Shown here piece after piece: positions 1 to 14,252 of a stretch of 52,500 nt of DNA. Under the pieces are notes generated by a model that was given only the letters and a program-made list of their open reading frames with translations, had not been told where the DNA came from and made no database searches. This DNA is from Purshia tridentata (lineage: Eukaryota; Streptophyta; Magnoliopsida; Rosales; Rosaceae): the NCBI GenBank assembly GCA_003254885.1, contig QANT01002053.1, forward strand, positions 1 through 52,500. Reading direction: 5' to 3'. Positions within the stretch are counted from its first letter, which is position 1; each line of letters begins with the position of its first letter. A program made the position numbers and the translations under genes.

Positions 1-314
1 TTCCAAATTCATCCATGGCGTCCATAAACACAAAAAAATGTAACAAATGCAAAAAACTTACAATACATAACTCATTTGAAGATTTGACTCTCCATTCATC
101 AAAACAACCTTGATTGAATGATATGGGGACAAAACTTAGTTTAGAGTTTGAAGTTTATTGGTGAGAGTGAGGTTGAAGGTGATTTTGGGAGAGAGGGAGG
201 TTGACAGTGAATGAGATGTTAGGTATCCAAAAAAGATTCACTTTTTTTTTTAAAAAGAAAAAGTTGTCTTTAATGGTCATTTCAATATAAAACATAATTG
301 TTTATTTAAGTATT

Positions 315-541
315 AAAATTGTGTTTGGTAAAATGAAAGGATTGTTGAGTATGAATAAAATTTTCCTAAATGTTTTTTCAATGGGTGAAAAAACAAAACC
401 CAAGTTGGGAGGAGAGTTATTTTCTGCCCTTGGGGTGCATCAAATTTCCATGAGGTAGAAAACAATTTCCCATGCCTGAACTGAGACATGGAAATGAAAT
501 TATTTTCTATTCCCACATTTTCTAAACTTAAACCAAACAGT
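315..541. mobile_element. Possible hAT-type MITE
   Basis: The left end GTGTTTGGT and right end ACCAAACA form short inverted termini, and flanking A/T-rich words (aatgaaa, gaataaaat) are roughly mirrored inward. About 225 bp, no coding capacity. Boundaries and target-site duplication are not established. Confidence 0.35.
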
Positions 542-599
542 CATGAGTCGATGTGCCATGCTATTTAAACTTTTCACAGCCCAAAAGTGATTTCAAAAT

Positions 600-2464
600 G
601 TCACATTTTTTAAATAATTCAATGCTGCATGATTGCATCGAAGGTTTTCCATAGATCAATCAGAAAACTAATGTGTTTGCACGCTACAGATAAAATGTAT
701 AGGCCAAAAACATCATGCCACGACATAAAGTGACTGGTCCAGTAATTGCATGAACCCATCCCAAACTAATTATCGACTTCATTTTTTCATCACATTTTGG
801 AAATATTAAAGAAACAAAAGACTGATTTAAATCATATGTAGTTATAAGTATGTAAAGTTCGTCCACAAAATCTTCCACCGATAACGCTGTTTAAGTTTTA
901 GTTCGTGGAAAAGAGATTGCCAGAAACAAAGAAACCTTGAAGCTGAAACATAGTCCGTGAGCAACAAGTATATATTCCTCTACAACGAAATCTCACTTCC
1001 AGAAAAATTTCATCTGCAGATGAACTGAAGACCACAGCCTTCTGGATATTTCCATCACCTCCTTTTCTAGTTCCATTTAGATAATCTGTCAAGAAGCACA
1101 TAAATGTAAAATATTAGTACAAAATATCACGGGGAAATTTGTTCTATGTCAACAGTGGGAATTTGATTTTTTCAAATGCGGTGAACGGCCTTTTACCTAT
1201 TTAATTTTAGCTGAAGTTGGAAATCCTGAGGCCGAACGGTCAGCAGTCACAATTACACAACCACCGAATTCTAACTACGTCACCGTGGCTGTGTGACATT
1301 CACCCAATTGTAACACAGTTAACCAATTGTATAGAAAATCAGTGCAACAAAAAACAGAGCACAATCACCCAATTTTAATTGAACACTAGAGTTGCGACTG
1401 AACACTAGGGTTGTTACTGAACACAAGAGTTGTTACTAAACACAGTCACCCAATTGCTACTTAACACTAGAGTTGTTATACAGTCATTCAATTGTAACTT
1501 TGATTGTCACAGCTTACAGCCAACAATTTAACTCCACAGTATCAGTTGTGTATAGGGGAATTTTTTACTGCATTTGAATGCACCTTGGGCCACTTTTGAC
1601 AGGGCCTAAACAGTATGTGGGCCCAGAGCTTTTATTGAAAAAGAGTGTCCACTTTCAACCTCAGCCTAATTTATTAAACGATCAAACCTAGCCAACTGAT
1701 GGAATGTCTTGAGATAAAATTTACTCTATGGCAATGCTTGTACAATGGTTATTTATCCCAAAATTGTCTAGACATACTGTTCAAGATTTTAGAAGAGAAG
1801 CACTTCAACGTAAATCACAATCTGTGATATAACCCAACTAAGGCATTACATTAGAGAAGATAAACAGTTGTCTAAGTCAAATTTATCAAACAACTTCAAT
1901 GTGAAACAATATCTTCCGGTCCATAAATGATCAGAATCCATAGTTACTAATGTCTACTTCTTTTGTCGGAGCTCCAACTCAATTGATGGCCTATCCAAAC
2001 TTTGCAATTTTAATCAGAACTAATTCTTTACAACCTTGGGTGGGCCAGCTTAACCTAGATATCTTGAGCTTCAGAGGATTTTGGTTTAATTTGGATAAGG
2101 TTAAGAACTCATAAAAAATTGGGGATTCGCCAAAGATTGTGGATTAGAATGCTATTTACATCACCTTATATTTTTAAAAACCAGAATCATACAAAAGAAA
2201 ATACGAGTTTTGGGGGTTAAGACTTGGCAAAGGGCTGGCTCAGGTTGTAAAGACATGGACACGTCAAGGCATGATAATATAATATATAAAAGGTGAAAAT
2301 CTAATAAGGACTTCAATGACTTGGAACTCAACCATCCAGATACGATTAACGGCAATATGCAAGTCCGTTAACAAAAAATATTATGAGAAATGGAAAATCA
2401 GCAATCATGGTAAGATAAAAAAGAAAAAAAAATTAAATATGTGTTACCATAATAAAAAGTGAAG
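600..2464 (-). other. TPC1 3' flank with possible spliced 3'-UTR exon
   Basis: No protein family is recognised here. Fifteen to twenty bases after the stop there is a possible donor (TTATG|GTAACA, near 2447), and near 1089 a good acceptor (CTTCTTGACAG) precedes an ORF-like stretch to about 898. This would fit a spliced 3' UTR, but neither conservation nor a polyadenylation site could be confirmed. Confidence 0.25.
1380..1479. repeat. 19-bp minisatellite, about 5 units
   Basis: Imperfect tandem units of the type tgaacactagrgttgytac at 1380-1398, 1399-1417 and 1418-1436, a 24-bp variant at 1437-1460, and another unit at 1461-1479. Flanking DNA from 1290 has related CACCCAATTGTAAC words. Confidence 0.75.
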
Positions 2465-2686
2465 CTATGCATTGGAGGGCTGCGCCTGAGTTAGCTCTGC
2501 ACTCAACATATGGTGGAGAAGAACATCGACTCTCTGACTCCGGGACTTAGAGCTGCACAAAAACCAGGATATCAGTTCAATTGTAGACTCTTCAAGAATA
2601 CACGAGGGTAACCACTTAACAGAGCCAAGATTTGCTAGAAATACGTACCCCACAGATCGACGTCTGTCTTTTACTCCTTCCACTTC
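2465..2686 (-). CDS. TPC1: TPC1 exons 22-23: C-terminal tail and stop
   Basis: Exon 22 (2686-2649) encodes [12 protein letters not shown] and two bases of Gly. Exon 23 (2552-2465) encodes the conserved [20 protein letters not shown] tail and ends at TAG 2467-2465. The intron between them is only 96 bp. This C-terminal tail is a hallmark of plant TPC1. Confidence 0.93.
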   Translation of the reverse strand, partial: EVEGVKDRRRSVGYVFLANLGSVKWLPSCILEESTIELISWFLCSSKSRSQRVDVLLHHMLSAELTQAQPSNA

Positions 2687-5600
2687 CTATATAAAGTAAG
2701 ATAAACTTAAACTCGATCAACTTAAACTTGATCATTTAATTAGTACTGAATTCATAATGGACAGAGGTCTATAATAATTTATACATGAATCCATGATAAC
2801 ATGAAAAAAAGCTCCAAAAGAGCAACGGACATTAGTGGAAGAAAGGATGAAACTAAGGTTTCACCCTACTCATAATTTTCTCATCCTAAAAGTTCAGGGC
2901 TGGCATGAGATCAAATATAATAATGCTCAGAAATCATTTAAGGACAATCTCTCTATAAAAACCAGATGAAAACACATGTTGTGCTACTTGGGCCGGCACT
3001 TCGTGAAGAGCATAAAGGCCCATTTATGGCAATTCATCAGCACAGTAGCCAGCTGTCACATCAAGCATTTTATGTATGACAAAAATCAGAAGCATTATTT
3101 TTTAATTAAGTTTATATTTTGTAAGAAGTTCAGAAGAAAAACCATAACTTTTTTTTCCTTTTCATGAATTGGCATCACAGAATAAATTTTGTTTTCAATT
3201 TGGAAAAGAAGTTCAAAAAAGAGACCGACCTTCTCATGTTCCTCACATTTTTCTGATGACTCGAGCTCCATTTCCGCAAAGAAAGCCTCCAAGACAAAAG
3301 CTACAACCTGAAATTACATCAAAAACAAACTTCCGGGTTTACTTTCTCTAACTTCTATAGGAAAACTGAAAATATGCATTATGATATGCAATACACCCAT
3401 TAAGGTCTAAGAACACTTATATCAATCTTGCCATTAAAGGCTTCATTTGATCATTAAGATCAAATCAGTTCCAATGATTGAGTTGCATATACATATGTAA
3501 AAACAGTAAAATCTCAAAGTTCTTGACTAATTTAAAATTTTATTGCATAGGGGAATAATTTCTGAAGTATTATATTCATCTCCCAAATACAGGAATAGGA
3601 AAGTTAGATATTAAAGGATCATATCCTAATGATTATAGGAAATATAACAACAAATTTCCTAAACTAAGAAAGTCAACTATAGATGGCCAAAGAAAGAAAG
3701 TCAACTATTCAATATAGGAATTACAATATGCATGCTAACATTCCCAGTCAACTATAGTTGGTGAGAAGATGTCTGTGATGCCCAATAAAAGAAGATTCCA
3801 CTTGATACTGCCTTTGCCAAGATATCAGGTAATCTTCGATATTCATAAAAGCCATACTGATAAGACCCACCATTAATTTTTCATTGATAAAATACCAATC
3901 CACTTCAACATGCCAGTTATGATCATGCTGAACAGTGTTAAGCGCAATTTGAATAGCAGCCTTATTATCACAGTTTAAAGTCATTAGTTTTGTACAGACC
4001 TAAATCATTCATAAAAATTCCCAACCATATCATATGTACTCAAACACCATCGGCGATGCCCTTATATTCTGCTTCAGCACTTGACTTGGCCACAACATTT
4101 TGTTTTTTGCTCAGCCATGTGACTAAGTTGCCTCCAACAAACTTAAGATATCCAAAAGAGTACAATCAGAAATTTCAAACCGTTTAGTCTTGGGTTTTCT
4201 GCTGTAGCTACCTTCTCTCTCTCTTGGATTTGTGCCGTCATCCTCAATGTTCTCTAGGGTTTGCTCCAGTGCCATCCTCCACCCCNCCCCCCCCCCCCCC
4301 CCCCCCCTCTTTTCACCCAAGACCTAAGGCATTACTTCCGTGATGTGGGATACTATTCTCAACAATACAGTTTCGCTTGGGTCTTTTTTCCCTACAACTC
4401 ATCTATCGATATTCCAACTTTGATCCTACTGCTTTATCTGTCTCCTTCTCTATTGTTTATTGCTGGAAATTCCTTTTCTAGCATGGTTTTTACTGCTACA
4501 CCCATCTATCCTACACTACTGTATGTTAATGTTTTAGTAAGGGGATTGTCTTGTTTCAGTTTTATGGAATGGTGCTTCACAGAATGTGGCTCGTGCCCCC
4601 ACTCACGTTTTCTTTGAGAAATTCCTTACATGATAAAATTAATGTATTGTACACAATTATCCTTATTTTTAAGCATTATTCTCAAAATTTCAGCTCTAAT
4701 GATTTCATTTATAGGGTCTCTCTTAAATTTAATTTTTAGACTTCACACCTCTGTAATTTCGCTTTTAACTTTCTTGCAATGCAACACAAACGGTGGCAAG
4801 TGTAAGTTAAATTTCTTCCTTTTGCTCTCTTTATCTTTGTAAATTTCTATCACTTGACTCTTGCATTTTTTATGGTGCCCCCTTGGGCGAAATTTTATAT
4901 CTCCGCCCCTACTTCAGATTTAAGATGTACTGCTGAAGTGGACACCTTATCCACAATCTGTACTTGTTTTGTTTTCCTTTAATAAAGTATATCTTTATTG
5001 TTACACAACTGGAGTGCCTTTAAACTATCTAGTAGCATTTTTCTAATGTTGTATGGACAAAGTTATTCATATGAGGATTGTCACTCCAAATGTGCAATTT
5101 AAGGCCTATTTTTGTTTACATCACAAATGATTGTGCTAAAATCAGAGAGACTAGGAGTTTAACTAAATTTATTATTCTTCTCCAATTTGGAGGATTAATA
5201 TAGCTGTACAAGAGATCAATAATGGTAAGTATTAATTGCAGCAATCAATCTAAGTTCAATTCCTATAGTTAAGCTAAGCACACCTAATTAGGCTAATCAT
5301 GTTAACCGATTGCATATGTATAAAAGGATATATTCACATGCATGCATGTAGTAGCGTGTTGAATATCGGCAGCACATATTAGTGAAATTATAGAAAAATA
5401 TTGCGGTGACATTGTGTGACTTACCAAATTCAATAGAAGTAAGACAGTTATAAGATAAAAGCTGACAAAATATGCAACGGTCCAAGAAGTTTCTGTTAAT
5501 TCCTTGTAACTCTGAAATGATAAACCACAAATGATTAATGACATAATAGCAACTATTTCTTCAATTTTTTTTTTGAGAAGAAACGAAAAATTTTATTAAA

Positions 5601-8600
5601 ACACAAAGAATAAAAACAAGGGGTGGATAAGGAATCCACAAACTTAGAAAGAGATAAAAACACACTACAACTAGCCTCACTGCACTACAGCTGACAAATT
5701 CAGCATAATAGAAGAAATAGAGTGTGCCCTAAGATCAGCCGTAACTGAAGCCCATAAAGCAGCCCAAAATTTCGCTCGCTCCCAAAGAACTTCCACTTCA
5801 ACCCCCTTAAATCATAAACAATTATTCTGTTGCTATTTAATCATTAATCAACCACATTATCAGATTCAGTAAGAATATGACACATAAAATAGTTAAAATT
5901 GCTTAAAATGTTCCTGAACAACTTGAAAAAGTCCGAATTCTGAAATCTGCTCCATGAACCATATGGGGTTCAAAAAATGCAATGTAACAAGTATGAAGCA
6001 GCTCCGTGAACCATATGTGGTTTGAAAAATGGTTAGAATTGCTTATAATATCAATCCTGTTAATTTATTACATAATTACAAGACTATATAATATATTTTC
6101 ATTGGAACCTAGGGCAAATATCAGCCAACACACAGTGGACACAACATAGAAGTATTTTAGGAAAAAAAAAATATAGCAAGGCATTCTTCTAAAATATACA
6201 GTATAAAGTTGGAAAAATATTTTGCACACACAATTTGTCACGTCACTCTGACCATACTATACTGTTGTATTTGCATATGGATCCAGATTTCTTTTTCAAT
6301 CAAGAAACAACAAAAGAAGGAATAACCTACGCACTCAAGAAATATGCAAAAATTAAAAAAAAAAAAAGAGGTTTAAAGTAAAACAACTTCAGAAAAGTAC
6401 AAACAGAAGAATTAGTCTTAGACATCCAAGAGAAAACAAAAGCATCCACAAAAAAGATGCAAATAAGGCAATTTCTAATCTTGATCCATCATCCACATAT
6501 TTAAGTTTTAGTCGGGGGTTACACTCAGCAGAACCAGTACCAAGGGTTGTACAGAGATAGACCATATGGTTTTGGGTCACACAAATAATATGCCTATGAC
6601 AGATTCCAGGACCTTGTTCTGATAAGAATTTACAACTCATTATTCATTTAAGGGTCAGAGGTAGATATGGGATATTACTGAACAAGTATAGAAAACTGGG
6701 ACATGAAAATACTACCTGCATCCACACTTGCCAGTTTCCCATGACTAGCAAATTGAAAAGTGTCACCAACCCATTTGGGTAGTCATTGAAGTTGAAAAGT
6801 AAATAGCTGGTTTTTGTCAAGAAAATTCAATGAATTGACATTCAACATGGAACCTTCCCTGGAGTTGTAACAAATTGTAACACATTCTTAACATTAATAT
6901 AGTGTAAATTATGTAAGTTTATCAATATTCTATTGCAGGGCGTGATGTTAAATTACTTGTAATCCATATGAAGATAACAGCAATCTTGTTCAATTATCTA
7001 TTAAATATCACAGGTCTAATGAAAAGAGGTCCAAAGCCAAAGGATACTCATCTTCAGCAAGACCTGTTTCTTCCAAATTTGGATTTCCAGCATTAACAAT
7101 CCCACCGAATATCTACAAATTAAAGAGGTAACATCAGCATAAAGGTGGAAGCTTTAATTATATTCAGAAATGTAAGTGTATTACTGAGGGAGGTTTTTGG
7201 AACACAACTGTTCCACATAACACATGGATTCTGATTTATAGCCAACATATTCCTTATGATGACATGGAACCTTAGAAGCCGGGAATTAAATGACTGAATA
7301 AATAATAATACTAGACGTCAGACAGAAAAACAATAATACTAGACACCAAATCTTGCCCAAATTTTAGTCACCAAATGATGTGGCAGAGAATGGCAGATCT
7401 TATTTATCTTAGTTGTTGACATAAATGAGATTCAGAGTCGGACTAAATAAAAACAAATAAAGTATTGTCACATCAGTTAGTATCCATAATTTTCAGAATA
7501 ATTTTGGTGTGTATAACATTACTCTTGAATAAAAATGAACTTCATTTTGTATTTCAAATGGTAGAACATGTAGAACTTTGTTGCACTTCTCCAAAAAACA
7601 GCAGAATTTCGGATGACAGATATATAGTAACTAGACCACTAAGTGACTGACATTGTTCATGCACTGATCCACAAAAAATCATAAATTTCTCATGAAGAGC
7701 AAGACACTTTGAGGGCCTGTTTGTGATTGCTTCTACATGAAGCGCATTTGCTTTGTAGCGATTCTATTATAGGCACATAAAAAAATTCATTGAAAACCAA
7801 AGTGCTTCTTGAATATTCAACCAAAGTGTTTCTTACGGATACACTACCAGGTGTCATAACTGTGAGAAGAACTTTTGAATATTTTTACTGAGCATTATAT
7901 AAACTGCTTTTGGTTATCTGAAGGTGCTTTACACATTGCTTTCTAGTTTTTTTTTGTGCAATTAAGAACAAATTGTTAAGAGTATATCCAAAAATTAAAA
8001 ATGTAAATTCACAAATTGGTTTTTGGACACCTTTTAGGACAATGAAAGCAGTTGAAGATAGCATTGTATTACCTGTACACCAAGTGAACAATAGATACAC
8101 ATGAAACAAAATATGGTCCCAAGGTATGGCATCAAACTTGGTATGAGAGTTAAGAATGTGGCAAGAAATGCCCGGTAACGCTGGACATGCATTAGGAGCC
8201 TAATCAGTCGTAACATTCTTGCAATGAGAAGGTAGCGAATCCTGTTAAATACCAGAAATGCAATTACATTAATATTTTCTCTGTAAGCTGATTACAATAA
8301 TATCATGCTAACAAAATTCAAATCATGAATGTTCATAACTATATCTTACAATAATGTCTTACAACCATAGCTACCAGGATGTTCATTACCGATCTTAGTC
8401 GTGAACACACTGCATTTGTGGTTGCGTTACCCAGATCCCATTGTATGGGAATTGTGCAGGAAGCCTCCTTGGAAAGGAAGACTCTTACTTGGAATATAGT
8501 GTCCAAATATAAGGCACAATGAAGACTCTTATACTAGGGACCTAGTTATCTATTGGATAAGGTTTTGAGAGAATCCCAATCCTTTTCTTTCCTGGAATGT

Positions 8601-11600
8601 TGTTGATTACCCACAAAAATGCCTGGGCCAATGGTCAATCGGCCGTTGAGGGTGAGACAGAGAGAAGAGGTTAAAAGCACCAGAGGAGGGTGAGACAGAG
8701 AGAAGAGGTTAAAAGCACCAGAGGAGGGTGAGACCGAGAGGGGGGCAAAGAGAAGAATTATTAAGGGAGAAAGACAGGGGATGGTGAAAGGTTGAAAGGC
8801 AAACCACTGACCATATAAAAAAAAATTAAAAAATTAAAAAGCTTGAACGTTTGGTGATGGGGAGTGTCCAGTTGAGCTGCCAGTCAGGTGCTTTAAAATG
8901 TAGTCCAAAATTGTGCTCTCTAGAAATACTCCTCTGGGAAATTAAGTGAACAGAAAGTCATTATGAGACCCCAATTAAGTCCAGTTGTGTGTGGAGGATT
9001 ATTGGAAGCAAATCTATAACACAAAAGTTTCTTTTATTTTATGGTCAAATAACACTAAAATTTCTAAATGCATTAAGAAAAGCCAATCAAATATTCACAG
9101 CTACATATGGAACCCTCTGCCCCCCAAAAAAATTATTCTCACAGGCTCACAGCTGCATGTGAAAAGAGAAAAACTGCACTACACACAAAGACCAAGATAA
9201 TTCCAGAGCATGAATTCCCATTCGTAACCACACACAAGAATTTTTAGAGACATAAATATATACTTTACCCTAAAAATTAGAAGATATTCATTGACAAAAA
9301 ATACAGAAAATAGGACCAGTACATATAGAATATAACAAGGTTGATAGCACAGAGTACAAAAATTTGGCAGGCCCTACCATTCTCCATTTGAAAAGAAAGC
9401 TATCCCGTCAGGAGACACATAAGTTACAGTTTCTCCAATAACTGCGAAAGAAATAAATATTTGTCATAAAAATGTAATGCAATGTGATAAAGCTTAGTAG
9501 TTGGATTGTTCGTGTGGTATTAATGTAAAACTTGAAACATTATTTATATTGGATTCCTTGTTCACTGTTTTGTAAACTTTCCTTTTAGTAATGGAAGTGA
9601 TTGCTGAGAGTAATATCCCACATCGGGGAAGTAAATCCTTGCCTTACAATATATATACAGTTTAGGGCCTCTTCACCATGGCAATTTTTTTTGGTTGGAA
9701 ACTCTAATTTCTACAGGGATATTTCTCATAAAAGAAAAAGCATGTCTGTTCTCTAATTTCTTAATCATTTTTTTAAAATGGTTAGTAAACCAATGTTACA
9801 ATGACCACATAAAAGAATATTCAAGAGAGAATGCATGTGAAAGAATAGTGTGGTTACAATTGAGGCACTTCATTCATCATCAAAGTTCTGAAATTTACAC
9901 TTCGGACAAAAATTTTTTGTTCTTAACAATATTAAGCAAAACCATAATAAAATAAAGAAAAACACTGGGTGAGGATTGTCGGTACTGCTTACCTATTATC
10001 AACGTGACCAGAAAATCAAAGCGATTTTGACAATCCCTCCAGTAGTTCTCAAATCCAAAAGAATATACTTTCAGAGCCATTTCCAGTACATATATCCACC
10101 CTGTGGGACACAAGTCAACCCATTAATGAAAATTTTAAGCTGAGGTCCTCAATTAACTGTCAATAACTGACATCAACCACGGGCTAAAAGGAAACTAATG
10201 AAAACCCATACAATTGTCAAACAGATATAAAATAGGTACTCTAATTATTCATTTGCAAACAAAAACTGGATTTTATTGGTTGAGAACGATAATTATTCTG
10301 GGGGAAATTGCGTAGAAGGATATGTTGGGTTGTTTCAGGGGGTTGTTCTGCTTTGTTAAATCCAATGCATTTTTGGGTGTAGCAAGAAAGCAAAAGTTTT
10401 GGGCGGATGTTGTTTGCTAGTGGTACTGGGGGTGGTGTGGTGGGAAAAAAATACAAAGATATTTGAGAATTACATGAGGAACTTTGGGAGAAGATGAAAT
10501 TCTGGGCTTCTCTTTGGGCATCAGTAGCTTTATAATATAGATGTTTTGTTCTCAGATATTCTTTCTGTTTGGAGAGCTGCTGTAGTCTGTGGAATTCTTT
10601 TCTGGGTTTTATGTTTCTGCTTGTTTTGTAGTGAATGGTAAGCCTGTCTCGTATGGATGTATTTTACTTGGTGGACTCCTTGTCTACTAGTCCTGTATTG
10701 CTTTCAGAAGAAATAAACTTTTCCTTCTCATACAAAAAAAAAAAAAACTCTAGTCACAAGTGCTAGAAAATCTTAAAACTTAGCTGGCTATAAACATCTT
10801 CCAAATCAGAATAAGTTTTGTATGGCAACTATATATGATTATTCTACTGCTATACCAATAAAGCACTACCGGAAGAATTAACGCTGTAGCGGGCCCTTAC
10901 CAAAGACAAACTCCACCACTTGCCAAACCTTCTGAGCAGCATTGTTTTCTATATCGAGCTGGAGCCAAATAGAATTTAAAATCAACATGCTTCATAATCA
11001 AAGTCAATACATAAATAATAACAGCAATGATAATGAGCAATCAATTGTTCAAATGATAAGAAAGTGGCTTACAATCCATCGAACCCTTTGTAAAATATAA
11101 AAGAAGAAAGTAGATCAAAGCAAAAGGTAAAAGAGAGAACTTTCTCGTATTGAGAAACACAAATAGTATTTCAGAAATAATAGGATCAAATGAGTTATTT
11201 TATGTGTTGGGTAAAGTTAAAGGAAGTTGTAGACAAGTAATTTCGGTCCTCTCAAATTTTATTATAATACCAGCAAGCAACCGGACAACTATCCATGTTT
11301 CCGGCAAACTTAACACCAGAAAGTCTTCCTTGTTAGCTTGAGTTGACTTTTATAATTTGGAAAGTATTAATGAACTTTTATTATGTGCAATCACTTGCTG
11401 ATTACTTTGTGATTGTTATACTTACCTAATTTAAATTCCTTGTATAGCTATATATACCTCCTAAGAGAGAGATTAAAGTTATAAGAAATTTATTCACTAA
11501 TACTACTTTTGTTTTTATATAAGAAACAAATTTTTATTAATATGAACAAAATTGTAGAAAACAGTGTTTAAGATATCCACTGAGCTTGAAAAACTGAAGC

Positions 11601-14212
11601 CCTACAAACAGCAACTAACTATAACAGAATTGTTTCAAAAAAATCAGCACTTAACACGATACAAGAAACTAATTAGCAGCAGCATTCCAATCCAATAGTA
11701 ATACAGAAAATGAAATATCCCTAAAATGCTAAGGAAATTGAAGCCCATATGATGCCCAAAAGTGAACCCTTTTCCATAAGTGGCCCAGCTCCTCCCCTCA
11801 CTTCCTAAAAATTCTCCTATTCCTCTCCATCCAGATTACCCAGGGAACAATCATCACAGCACATCTTCCCAGCCCCACGCCCCTGTTCCTTCCTCTGTAA
11901 CTGTGTGCCTCTCACATAGTAATGCTACACAATCAACTGGAATTACTCAGCACATCTTAGTCTCCCCAAACAGCCATTGACAAAGTGATAATGTTACTGG
12001 ACTGTACAAAAACAAATGATTTGCACTCCATTCCTTCTTTACACATCACACTCCACTGGGGGAAAAGGCAAGCAGATGGCCTTCTCTTCTAAACCATACC
12101 AAAAGATTCACAAGTATAAATCTTCCCGTGAGAAATTATCAAAGCTAACACACGTACCTTTGAAGCTACTTTAGCCTTCCACTTTGCTAAAGAAGGAATG
12201 AAGGGAGGAAGAGATGGGTTAAAGAAGGAATGAAGGGAGGAAGAGATGGGTTGTCCATTAAAAGTCAAGAATATGATTTAAGAATACTCCCCGGATGATT
12301 CCAGCCGAACCTTCTCCTATCTAATCAAGAGCCAATCAGCACTACATTCTCCAACTGGGGTTATAAGGATATAAGTTCCCCACCTTCCAGATCCCTCAAA
12401 TTCCAACGAAAATCAAAGTCCCAACTCAATAGAACCAAGGAGGAATTCACACAGACCCTGGCAAAGAAAAAATCATGATATTGTGATCGGCTATACAAGC
12501 ATGAGAACGAATGGCACAAAGCTGTTCCCCAACCCATCTCTCTTTCCAAAACCTCACCCTTCCCCCATTACACACCACAAAAGAGCAGCAAGTGGGAAAC
12601 AAATCAATTCTTTGTGATGTCTTTCCCTGGACTGCTTGAGTCCTGAATCACAATATTGGAATACCAACCAATTGCCTGCCGTATTTGTTTTTATTGACAG
12701 TGTACTATAGGGAATCTCTTTCCTCCTGAAACCTTCACAACCGCTTCCCTAGTAAACCATTCTCCTTCGCTTCTCATACCACGACCCATCTTATCAAGTG
12801 GTCCTTTCTTCCTTCCTCCACCCCTTCCAATAAGAAGTTGTTCATTAATTTCTCTAGAAAAACCAATTGAACCAAAGTTAATCTGCCAATCCTTGACAAG
12901 AATGCTTTCTTCCATCCTTCTAACCTCCTTTACACCTTCTCTAACACTAGATCCCAAAAACTTGCGGCCTTAGGATTCCTCCAAGAGGCAGCCCAAAATA
13001 ATTCATTGGCCAGCTTTCCACACTGCACCCTAACATATAAGCCAAATCCTCCACCCTCCTTGAATATTTATCCCTGCAATTGACCATTTTGCTCTACTGA
13101 TTTTCAGCCCATAAAAAATACAAAAAGATTCAATCACCAATAAAAGACTACACAAATTCTGTTCACCCCCGAGGGAAAGAAGATTGTATTATCCACAAAC
13201 TGTAAGTTTGAGATTTCAACTCCTCTTCCTACTCTCAAACTTTTCAGCAACCTCCAACGCTCTTTCCACCATCCTACTTAATCCATCAAATACAAAAGTA
13301 AAAGAGGATCAGTAATAATGAATCCCCTTGCCTTAAACCCAATTGCAGTTCCAAATTTGTCCCTTGGTCTGCAATTAATAATTTGCCCCTTGTGACTTCT
13401 CCTTGTAACAATCTAGAATTGCATTCCTCACTTCTTCCTCCCTAAAAGATCTCTCTAACCAATTTGTACCCCCAAATCATACTCCAATCCAGCCTGTCTA
13501 CTCTTGGCCTATACACTTGAAAATTTTTCTTGACCACAAGTGGAGTGGGGGCCCATCTACTGCAAGCCAAACCAAATTGTTCTTCAGACTCTCTCCCAAA
13601 AGATCAAAAGAATGTCAGGCTATCTCTTAATGGAGCATTGGCCCAGCCCTGCTAACCGTGCTGCCTCCTCTGCAGTATTACAGACAAATAAGGCTGTATT
13701 GTTTTGATAAGAGAAGAGTTCTCTTTGTTCACCTAGGCATCCCCATAAAGATTTTTGGAAAGTACGACCTGCTCTAATAAGAATCTTCTCAGGAAGTATT
13801 TTTGGACATATTTCATAATACTCCTAAACAGGTCCTATATGTATGTATTTGTGCATATAAATATATATATATATATATATACATATATATAGAGAGAGAG
13901 AGAGAGAGAGAATTTTTCTCGGGAACGAATAACTGCACTACACTGTGTATATGGCTGCAGTTTGTTGTTTGAATGGCATCTCAAAGTTGTTTTGTAGTTT
14001 TTGCTCAGATTTATTACTATGGGGCGTAACTTTTGGGTTTTAGACGTTAGCCTGAAATCTGAAAGTTCAAACCTCAACCAAAGCCCAAAATGCATGCTCA
14101 TTGCACTTTTTTAACAAGCCATTCAATCAGCCAGAGAAACTTTTCAAACAATGCGGCTTTCCACAATATGGTTATCCATTCTATAGCCAGATTGTGTGTG
14201 TGTGTGTGTGTG

Positions 14213-14252
<40 letters not shown>

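Noticed and set aside
898..1101. 67-aa minus-strand ORF after a good splice acceptor
   Set aside because: No family recognised and no frame-compatible partner exon; at best a 3'-UTR exon of TPC1.
1380..1479. CRISPR-like array
   Set aside because: Units are contiguous and degenerate, without spacers, in a plant nuclear context: a minisatellite.
7711..7990. MITE starting GGGCCTGTTTGTGATTGC
   Set aside because: The start looks hAT-like, but I found no matching inverted end.
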